A stretch of 6,128 nucleotides of DNA, from NCBI GenBank assembly GCA_003157315.1, contig PMJE01000503.1, positions 10,618-16,745 of the forward strand, given 5' to 3'. This stretch comes from Myxococcales bacterium (GTDB lineage Bacteria; Myxococcota; Polyangia; Fen-1088). The notes beneath the pieces are model-generated. The model was given only the letters and a program-made list of their open reading frames with translations. It was not told the origin of the DNA and did no database searches. Below are positions 1-4,353 of this stretch, piece by piece. The position numbers were made by a program, and so were the translations under genes. Position 1 is the stretch's first letter. The number at the start of each line of letters is the position of its first letter.

Positions 1-625
1 GCAAGGCATCGTAGAGCGGCCGCAAGTAGGGCGAAACCTTCTCCTCCATGCTGCCGGGCAAGAAGCCCAGGCGCTCGCCTGCCTCAAGCGCCGGCCGGGT
101 CAGCACGATGCGCTTGACCCGCTTTTCCATCAGTTCGCGCAAGGCCAGCGCCATGGCGAGATAGGTCTTGCCAGTTCCCGCAGGCCCGATGGCGAAAACG
201 ATGTCGCGCTCGCGGATGGCGTCGACGTAGCGCTTCTGCGCAAGGCCTTTGGGTGCGATGGGCCGGGCGCGGCTGCCCACCAGGATGGTGTCGGAAAAGA
301 CTTCCTGCAGGTTGGCGTTGGCATCCCCGCGCAGCACATGCGCCGCGCGCGTGACGTCCTCGGGCCCCACCGAGCGGCCGCCGCGCACCATGTGGTAGAG
401 CTGTTCCACCAGGCGGCGCGCCTGCGCGATGGCGTCGGTCGGGCCCAGGAAAGTCAGCTCGTTTCCCCGCGAGTGCAGCCGAGCGCCGGTCTCTAGCTCG
501 ATCCGCTTGAGATTGGCGTTCTTCTCGCCGAACAACGAAAGCGCAACGCGGTTGTCGTCGAGGACCACTCGGTCCGACTCGACATCCGTAGTTTCTCGCA
601 GGGGATCGCTTGGCCGCTGACTCAA
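1..625 (-). CDS. phoH: PhoH-family ATPase, N-terminal part (C-terminus beyond the window)
   Basis: PhoH-like proteins are cytoplasmic P-loop ATPases tied to RNA metabolism and often encoded just before ybeY; their exact role is poorly defined. The frame is open from 733 to the window edge and gives 208 residues from the chosen start. An N-terminal KH-like region (about residues 15-60, with [15 protein letters not shown]) is followed by the ATPase domain. The Walker A motif GPAGTGKT is at residues 147-154 (164-187), and the family-typical [17 protein letters not shown] follows from residue 176. No ATG or well-placed GTG exists at the N-terminus. TTG at 623-625 is chosen because AGGATCAGG lies 5 bases upstream; GTG at 566-568 is an alternative but would remove part of the N-terminal domain. 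It lies 123 bases downstream of the SGNH hydrolase gene on the same strand. The Walker B motif and the rest of the domain are outside the window. The family call is very secure, the start less so. Confidence 0.93.
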   Translation of the reverse strand, partial: MSQRPSDPLRETTDVESDRVVLDDNRVALSLFGEKNANLKRIELETGARLHSRGNELTFLGPTDAIAQARRLVEQLYHMVRGGRSVGPEDVTRAAHVLRGDANANLQEVFSDTILVGSRARPIAPKGLAQKRYVDAIRERDIVFAIGPAGTGKTYLAMALALRELMEKRVKRIVLTRPALEAGERLGFLPGSMEEKVSPYLRPLYDAL

Positions 626-748
626 TCGAACCTGATCCTGTGTACCACGGAACCCACGTCGCAACCAGCGTCCCGTCGTGCGATGGGTTTCTGCCAGTCG
701 CCGCGCCCTGCAGCGCGGCGTGATCTCTCGCGTCTACCGAACCGAAGC

Positions 749-1492
749 CTATCGCCGCCAAAAACTCTTGACCGTGCGTTCCCATTCATCGGCCATGAGC
801 TGATGTCCCGCAGGGGTCGGGTGCACCCCGTCCCAAATCCAGTATTCCACCGGCGCCTTGTCGCAGGCGTCATCGAACGCCTTCTGAAAATGAACCACCG
901 GGGCTTTGTACTTCGCGCCAAGTTTCGCAACCACCTGCTGAATCTTGCCGATGGCGTCCAGCCACTCGCTCAACTTTGCCTTGCTGTGCTTTCCGGGAAG
1001 CATGAAGGGCTCGCACAGCACGATCTTGATTCCCGGCAACGCTGCCACCGTGTCGGCCAGCAGCTTGTCGTAGGCCTTTTCGAACTCCTCGACCGGAACC
1101 TTCCTGCCGGTATCTATGCTGTGCCAGACCTCGTTGACACCAATCAAGATACTCAGGATATCCGGCTTGAGGGCGATGGTGTCATTCTGCCAACGAGCAG
1201 CCAAATCGGGAACCTGGTTGCCCGTCACCCCGCGATTGAGGAAGGTGAGATTTCGATCGGGAAAGTGCCCGCCAAACTCAGCGGCCACGATATAGGCATA
1301 GCCGTGTCCGAGGCTGTGGTTGAGGTCGTCGGTTGCGCCACGACCACCATCAGTGATCGAATCACCTTGGAACAAGATGCGCGCACCCTTGCGAAAGACC
1401 GGTGGCGGGCCGCCAGCGGCCTGAACCGACGGCACAAACACCGCAAGGGCCAGTGCAACCAAGAACAGTTGGGTCACGGTTGTTTTGATCAT
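749..1492 (-). CDS. Secreted SGNH/GDSL-type hydrolase (esterase/acylhydrolase)
   Basis: A complete 247-residue protein. Residues 1-25 form a Sec signal peptide (charged start, hydrophobic LFLVALALAVFV, VQA cleavage site), so the enzyme is exported. The SGNH blocks are intact: GDSITDGG with nucleophile Ser45, oxyanion Gly88 in NRGVTGN, Asn120 in GVNE, and Asp221/His224 in DGVHPTPAGH. Family members hydrolyse esters, for example acetyl groups on carbohydrates or lipid esters; the substrate cannot be told here. The GDSITDGGR form with DGVHPTxAGH resembles carbohydrate-esterase-like SGNH proteins of about 220-260 residues, so the length is normal. The ATG at 1490-1492 has GGGAG about 7 bases upstream. 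PhoH lies downstream on the same strand, but the 123-base gap and unrelated functions argue against a tight operon. Confidence 0.92.
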   Translation of the reverse strand: MIKTTVTQLFLVALALAVFVPSVQAAGGPPPVFRKGARILFQGDSITDGGRGATDDLNHSLGHGYAYIVAAEFGGHFPDRNLTFLNRGVTGNQVPDLAARWQNDTIALKPDILSILIGVNEVWHSIDTGRKVPVEEFEKAYDKLLADTVAALPGIKIVLCEPFMLPGKHSKAKLSEWLDAIGKIQQVVAKLGAKYKAPVVHFQKAFDDACDKAPVEYWIWDGVHPTPAGHQLMADEWERTVKSFWRR

Positions 1493-1573
1493 GAAACGCT
1501 CCCAATGTGTCGTGGATCCGTAAAGCGCACGGGGATAGACAGCGGCAGCGCTGGGTTGCCGATCGCCTCCGGC

Positions 1574-1601
1574 AAAATCGCAGATTGTTAGGTTTTGTCA
1601 A
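1574..1601 (-). promoter_or_regulatory. Candidate sigma-70 promoter of the SGNH hydrolase gene
   Basis: On the minus strand a perfect -35 hexamer TTGACA (1596-1601) is followed after 16 bases by GATTTT (1574-1579), a weak -10 sharing three of six positions with TATAAT. Transcription would begin near 1567, leaving a leader of about 75 bases before the ATG at 1492. The -35 is convincing; the -10 is not. Confidence 0.45.
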
Positions 1602-1650
1602 CTGCGCACCCCATCCAACGGATTCCTAAGCAGGAGGTAGGACTGCCGCC

Positions 1651-1773
1651 GTGCCAAGCAATGAGCCCATGTTGGGTGCTGACTACGCCTGCTCGCTGCC
1701 GTCCATGTACCTCATCGAACCTGGGAACATCTGCAACCTCAAATGCCCTTCTTGCCCTACCGGGGGGCTATGA
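1651..1773 (+). pseudogene. Truncated radical SAM protein relic (N-terminus only)
   Basis: A 40-codon frame starts at GTG 1651 and ends at TGA 1771-1773. An in-frame TAA at 1627-1629 limits it upstream. AGGAGGT at 1632-1638 lies 12 bases before the GTG, a rather long spacing; ATG 1669 is another possible start. The translation contains MYLIEPGNICNLKCPSCPTG. This is the start of a radical SAM barrel: a beta-1 strand ending in the CxxxCxxC motif (CNLKCPSC) whose cysteines bind the 4Fe-4S cluster and whose following residues approach SAM. Radical SAM enzymes need some 200 or more further residues, all absent: the frame stops four residues after the motif, exactly where the convergent regulator gene ends. 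It is therefore best read as the 5' stub of a gene cut off by deletion or rearrangement. The intended reaction cannot be inferred. A functional 40-residue Fe-S peptide is possible but unlikely. Confidence 0.65.
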
Positions 1774-2727
1774 CGAGGAGGCCGAGTCCGCTCCGCGCTG
1801 GACGCCCTTGGAAATCGCGCGCGTTCCGGCGATCAGGCCATAGCTCTTGAGCTTGCGGTACAGCGTGGCCGAGCCGATGTGGAGCTGCACGGCGGTGTGG
1901 GTCTGGTTTCCTCCGTTCAATTCCAGTGCCGCGAGGATGTACTCCTTCTCGATCTCATCCAGCGGTCGCACCGTCCCCTTGCTGGCCACCGGCCGTGGAA
2001 ACGCCTGGCGGATCTCTTCGGGCAGGTCTTCCAATTCCACCCGACTTCCGCGCGCAAGCGCGACGGCGCGCTCCATGGCGTTCTCGAGCTCGCGCACGTT
2101 GCCCGGCCATTCGAAGCGCAGCAGCTGATCGGCGGCAGCCGGGGCCAGGCCCGAGATCTTGCGTTTCATGCGCAGCGCTGCGTCCGCGAGCAACACCCGG
2201 CCCAGCGGCAGAACGTCGTCTCTGCGCTCGCGCAGCGGAGGCACGTGCAACTCGACCACCTTGAGCCGGTAGTAGAGGTCCTGCCGAAAAGCGCCCCCCG
2301 CCACCCCGTGGGCCAGGTCGCGGTTGGTAGCTGCCACCACGCGCACGTCGACCCGTCGGCTCTTGTTCTCGCCCACGCGCCGGATCTCCCGCTCCTGCAG
2401 CGTTCGCAGCAGCTTGACCTGCATGCCGGGCGAGACCTCGCCGACTTCGTCGAGCAGCAGCGTCCCGCCGTTGGCCGCTTCAAACAGACCCGGTCGATCG
2501 GAAGTCGCGCCGGTGAAGGCGCCGCGTGCGTGTCCGAATAGCTCGCTCTCAAGCAGGGTCTCCGTGATGGCGCCGCAGTTGACCGCGATGAATGGCCCGG
2601 CGGCGCGGGTGGACTCCTCGTGCACCAGCCGCGCGATGCGCTCCTTTCCCGATCCACTCTCGCCGGTGATGAGCACGGTGGAATCGACCTTGGCCAGGCG
2701 GCGCGCCAGGTCCGCCAGGTGCCGCAT
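1768..2727 (-). CDS. Sigma-54 activator AAA+ and HTH part (C-terminal 319 residues, uninterrupted)
   Basis: This is the intact 3' part of the split regulator. Visible motifs: Walker A GESGSGKE (residues 22-29), the sigma-54 contacting loop GAFTGA (69-74), Walker B GGTLLLDEV (87-95), sensor I VVAATNRDL (130-138), arginine-finger region FRQDLYYRL (147-155), sensor II WPGNVRELEN (207-216), and a Fis-type helix-turn-helix at about 262-299 (NGGNQTHTAVQLHIGSATLYRK region). All residues needed for ATPase and sigma-54 contact are present, so this part shows no decay. ATG 2725-2727 is only the first in-frame ATG after the last frame slip; the family would continue upstream (linker SPA then MRHLADLARR), so it is not the natural start. 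No clear Shine-Dalgarno sequence precedes it. If expressed alone it would be an activator without its sensor domain. Confidence 0.8.
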   Translation of the reverse strand: MRHLADLARRLAKVDSTVLITGESGSGKERIARLVHEESTRAAGPFIAVNCGAITETLLESELFGHARGAFTGATSDRPGLFEAANGGTLLLDEVGEVSPGMQVKLLRTLQEREIRRVGENKSRRVDVRVVAATNRDLAHGVAGGAFRQDLYYRLKVVELHVPPLRERRDDVLPLGRVLLADAALRMKRKISGLAPAAADQLLRFEWPGNVRELENAMERAVALARGSRVELEDLPEEIRQAFPRPVASKGTVRPLDEIEKEYILAALELNGGNQTHTAVQLHIGSATLYRKLKSYGLIAGTRAISKGVQRGADSASSS

Positions 2728-2892
2728 GGGCGGGACTCTTGGCGACGATCCCCAGCGGCTCTTCGATGTTGCGCCCCACGCGAACCAGCGCGCGGCGGCG
2801 CTCGCGCAAGCTTGCGCTCGGCCGCCTTCAAGGTTTCGCGTGACCCGGTGGAGCGAAACATCGAGGGATTGCTTGAAGGTGGTTGGGCTTGA

Positions 2893-3185
2893 AGAAAGCG
2901 CAGCTCCTCGGCGCGTTCGTCACTCCACTCCTCGCGCGTGCGTCCTAAGAGCCGGCAAGCCGCGTCGCCTTTGCCCATGCAGCGATCTTCCAGGACGTAG
3001 ATCTCCTTGCCCACGGTTCGGCTGAGATAACCGCTGGTGAGACCGCAGACGGTCCAGCACATGGGCGCATCGGCGCGACCGAAATGCAGGAGGTGTTGCT
3101 CGGCCTCGTAGCAGGCGACCAGCATCACGCCCTCCTTGGACAAGGGGTCCTTGTTTCCCGGCTCGACGCGGAACAGGCCTTCCAT
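2893..3185 (-). other. V4R ligand-sensing domain segment of the split regulator
   Basis: This segment lies in a different frame from both flanking parts and has no start of its own that makes sense. It encodes about 97 residues from MEGLFRVEPGNKDPLS to EELRF. The pattern EAEQHLLHFGRADAP, CGLTSGYLSRTVGKE, EDRCMGKGDAAC, GRTREEW matches the V4R (4-vinyl reductase-like) part of XylR/DmpR sensors, including the conserved cysteine-containing C-x-GKGD-x-x-C stretch. In DmpR-type proteins this region helps bind the effector and metal; that role here is inferred from the family. Confidence 0.7.
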
Positions 3186-3462
3186 GCGCGTGGATGCGGG
3201 TGCCCGCGCGGCGCCAGTCCTCGTCGCTGGCCCATTTGAACTCGGCCCGCATGGCCTCAGCCATGCGCCAACCGTGGGCGAAACCAAACTGGGTGAGCAC
3301 AGTGCGGGCAGCGTTAAGCCCGAAGTTCTCGACAAGGTACTTGCGCAAGAGCCCCATCGCCACTGCATCAAGCAGGAGCGCGCGCTGTCCGGCAAACCGG
3401 ATTACGCCGCCCTCCGGGTCGAGCTCCAGCAGCTCCTTGTGATCCAAATCGTCTACTCGCAT
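2920..3462 (-). CDS. N-terminal open frame of the split regulator (XylR_N-like, then out of frame)
   Basis: The frame begins MRVDDLDHKELLELDPEGG. Residues 1 to about 92 look like the XylR_N effector domain: the FAGQRALLLDAVAMGLLRK helix, then NFGLNAARTVLTQFGFAHG and a DEDWRRAGTRIHA end. After about 3185 the frame no longer encodes family-like sequence and runs as Arg/Gly/His-rich nonsense to a TGA at 2920-2922. The natural continuation (MEGLFRVEP) lies one base over. The start has a good Shine-Dalgarno sequence (GGGAGG, about 8 bases upstream). As sequenced, the translated product would be a truncated sensor of 180 residues. Confidence 0.55.
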   Translation of the reverse strand: MRVDDLDHKELLELDPEGGVIRFAGQRALLLDAVAMGLLRKYLVENFGLNAARTVLTQFGFAHGWRMAEAMRAEFKWASDEDWRRAGTRIHAHGRPVPRRAGKQGPLVQGGRDAGRLLRGRATPPAFRSRRCAHVLDRLRSHQRLSQPNRGQGDLRPGRSLHGQRRRGLPALRTHARGVE

Positions 3463-3504
3463 CCGCCATCCTCCCCTTCAAATTGGATGAGGTCCTACGT
3501 CATT

Positions 3505-3558
3505 TAGATTGAATCCGCCAGCATTTCGATCCGTCGGTAGTGCAACCTCTTGAATCTA
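3505..3558. repeat. TTGAATC repeats, possible activator-binding sites
   Basis: TTGAATC occurs at 3509-3515 and 3550-3556, 41 bases apart (about four helical turns). The outer parts also form an inverted pair, TAGATT (3505-3510) with AATCTA (3553-3558). The first copy sits in GATTGAATC, an imperfect palindrome. They lie between the divergent regulator and the sigma-54 promoter, about 45-95 bases upstream of the expected transcription start. That is closer than usual for enhancer sites. Assignment as operator or UAS is a guess from position. Confidence 0.25.
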
Positions 3559-3573
3559 CTCGCATCTTATTTG

Positions 3574-3589
3574 TGGCCCGAAATCTGCT
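3574..3589 (+). promoter_or_regulatory. Sigma-54 (-24/-12) promoter of the stress operon
   Basis: The sequence TGGCCC-N5-CTGCT matches the consensus TGGCAC-N5-TTGCW at all but two positions. It keeps the essential GG (3575-3576) and GC (3587-3588) exactly 10 bases apart. Transcription would start near 3600, giving a leader of roughly 110 bases before the ATG at 3709. The divergent neighbour is a sigma-54 activator, which supports this reading. GG-N10-GC also occurs by chance in GC-rich DNA, so the call rests on the combination. Confidence 0.6.
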
Positions 3590-3666
3590 GTAGCTGCGCA
3601 TTGGGACGCAAGACAAGCCGCGCCCTGGTCCATCTAACCTATTCAACATCATCACGCAGCAAAGCG

Positions 3667-3690
3667 GCCACCCGTCCAAGTGGACGTGGC
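3667..3690 (+). promoter_or_regulatory. Leader hairpin just upstream of the Shine-Dalgarno sequence
   Basis: GCCAC (3667-3671) pairs with GTGGC (3686-3690), and GTCC (3674-3677) with GGAC (3682-3685). This gives a 9-bp stem with a two-base CC bulge and an AAGT loop. It ends 5 bases before the GAAGGGAG ribosome-binding site (3695-3702). It could protect the 5' end of the coding message or tune initiation; there is no direct evidence for either. Confidence 0.35.
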
Positions 3691-3708
3691 GCCCGAAGGG
3701 AGAAACTC

Positions 3709-3987
3709 ATGGAGAAGACGGAAGACAACGTAGGCAAGCTGGAAACGCAGCTCAAGCAATGGGGCGCGAGGCTCGACGAGCTAGTCGCCAAGGCCGACCG
3801 GGCAGGCACCGCCGCCAGGATTGACAACCGCAAGCGCATCGACGATCTGAAGGCAAAGGTCCATGCCGCACAGGCCAAGCTGGACGAGGTCAAGACCGCC
3901 GGCAGCGAAAAGTGGGAGACACTCAGGACTGGGGTCGAAAGCGCTTGGAGCGAGCTCGAACTCGCCTTCAAGAAGCTGAAGAACTAG
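3709..3987 (+). CDS. sll1863-type coiled-coil stress response protein
   Basis: A 92-residue, highly charged, all-helical protein with no signal peptide or membrane segment. Heptad-like patterns run through about residues 5-65 (LETQLKQWGARLDELVAKAD, then IDDLKAKVHAAQAKLDEVK). The end, EKWETLRTGVESAWSELELAFKKLK, is the typical family tail, in which a W-x-x-L-x-x-G-x-x-x-A-W pattern recurs. Members of this family are small stress-induced proteins in cyanobacteria and proteobacteria; their biochemical role is unknown. ATG 3709 is chosen because GAAGGGAG lies 6 bases upstream and the family begins here; the frame is open further up to 3550, but that stretch is the untranslated leader containing the promoter. 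It is followed 17 bases later by the lmo0937-type gene, so the two form an operon, probably driven by sigma-54. Confidence 0.85.
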   Translation: MEKTEDNVGKLETQLKQWGARLDELVAKADRAGTAARIDNRKRIDDLKAKVHAAQAKLDEVKTAGSEKWETLRTGVESAWSELELAFKKLKN

Positions 3988-4004
3988 CCGGAAGGGGTGA
4001 AACC

Positions 4005-4154
4005 ATGTTGTGGTCAATCGCAGTCGTCCTGATTGTGCTGTGGGCGCTCGGACTGGTGACCTCGTACACCATGGGAGGGTTCATTCACATCCTCCTGGTG
4101 GTCGCCGTGGTCATCGTGCTGGTTCGGATCATTCAGGGGCGCCGAGTGCTTTGA
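4005..4154 (+). CDS. lmo0937-type small membrane protein
   Basis: A 49-residue protein that is almost entirely two membrane helices: residues 2-19 (LWSIAVVLIVLWALGLVT) and about 26-43 (FIHILLVVAVVIVLVRII). A short polar turn SYTMGG joins them and the tail is basic (QGRRVL). The LW-x-LG-x-VT-x-YT-x-GGFIHILLV pattern is characteristic of the lmo0937 family of inner-membrane proteins. These are common next to stress genes and have no established function. The ATG has GGAAGGGG about 7 bases upstream. An upstream in-frame ATG at 3912 is rejected because it lies inside the preceding gene and would add an unrelated charged stretch. Its position directly after the coiled-coil stress protein suggests a joint role at the envelope under stress, which is inference. 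Confidence 0.88.
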   Translation: MLWSIAVVLIVLWALGLVTSYTMGGFIHILLVVAVVIVLVRIIQGRRVL

Positions 4155-4185
4155 GCATTGGCCCGTCAGGCACGAGCATCAATCA

Positions 4186-4218
4186 AGGCCATCGCTGGCC
4201 GACTGTCGCCAATGGCCT
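4186..4218 (+). other. Stem-loop downstream of the stress operon
   Basis: AGGCCAT (4186-4192) pairs with ATGGCCT (4212-4218), and inside it TGGC (4196-4199) pairs with GCCA (4208-4211). This gives 11 bp with a three-base bulge and an eight-base loop. It begins 32 bases after the membrane-protein stop. No U-run follows, so it is not a classical intrinsic terminator; it may stabilise the 3' end of the message or act with a termination factor. Confidence 0.35.
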
Positions 4219-4306
4219 GAGTCGATGTCCGGTGCCCTGGTCAGGGCCGGCAGCCTGCCTTGATCGGGCATTCGGCGCGTCTGCCACGCCCTCATTCTCG
4301 CGACCC

Positions 4307-4338
4307 GCGGGCCGGCCCCTTTGGGCGGCCCGCAATTT
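4307..4338. terminator. GC-rich hairpin between convergent genes, likely terminator
   Basis: GCGGGCCG (4307-4314) and CGGCCCGC (4326-4333) form a perfect 8-bp GC stem with an 11-base loop, followed on the plus strand by AATTT. It lies between the ends of the plus-strand stress operon and the minus-strand repeat protein, 16 bases past the latter's stop. The U-tract is short, so efficiency is uncertain. It could serve both directions. Confidence 0.5.
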
Positions 4339-4353
4339 CCCGACTAGCTCTGG

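Larger units (their letters stand above)
1768..3462 (-). pseudogene. XylR/DmpR-like sigma-54-dependent activator, frameshifted
   Basis: Regulators of this type sense a small ligand through the N-terminal domains and then use ATP hydrolysis to open promoters bound by sigma-54 RNA polymerase. The gene starts at ATG 3460-3462, with GGGAGG about 8 bases upstream. Order of parts: XylR_N-like region (3462 to about 3186), V4R domain (about 3185-2895, with GLTSGYLSRTVGKE, EDRCMGKGDAAC and GRTREEW), helical linker (about 2895-2730), AAA+ domain and Fis-type HTH (2727-1768). The frame slips near 3183-3192, 2893-2897, 2871-2875, 2829-2832, 2807-2810 and 2728-2733. Each slip fits one extra base; the second and third together could instead be one missing base. 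Removing six bases gives about 562 residues, the usual length for XylR/DmpR relatives, and returns the last part to the phase of the first. As sequenced, translation from 3462 ends at a TGA at 2920-2922. It faces a stress operon with a sigma-54 promoter, the probable target. Decay or sequence error are both possible. Confidence 0.75.

Noticed and set aside
84..785. Long minus-strand open frame overlapping phoH
   Set aside because: It is an Arg/Gly/Ala-rich shadow one frame over from PhoH, which carries the Walker A motif; no recognisable domain.
683..1591. 302-codon plus-strand open frame opposite the hydrolase
   Set aside because: It is antisense to the SGNH hydrolase, whose signal peptide and catalytic blocks are intact. 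The antisense frame has no domain features and is explained by GC-rich codon usage.
1493..1650. Additional small gene upstream of the hydrolase
   Set aside because: Only the hydrolase leader and promoter are visible; no frame with a start, RBS and recognisable content.
1879..3025. Plus-strand open frames opposite the sigma-54 regulator
   Set aside because: They mirror the AAA+ coding sequence and show no independent motifs or convincing ribosome-binding sites.
2728..3192. Programmed ribosomal frameshifting as the explanation for the broken regulator
   Set aside because: About six separate shifts with no slippery heptamer or downstream structure at each site is not a plausible recoding scheme; decay or sequence error explains it better.
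3550..3708. Upstream extension of the coiled-coil stress protein to an ATG at 3550
   Set aside because: The added residues do not resemble the family and would translate across the sigma-54 promoter and leader hairpin; ATG 3709 has a good Shine-Dalgarno sequence.
3912..4004. Upstream extension of the small membrane protein to 3912
   Set aside because: It would overlap the preceding gene and add a charged stretch that is just that gene read in another frame; ATG 4005 has its own RBS and matches the family length.
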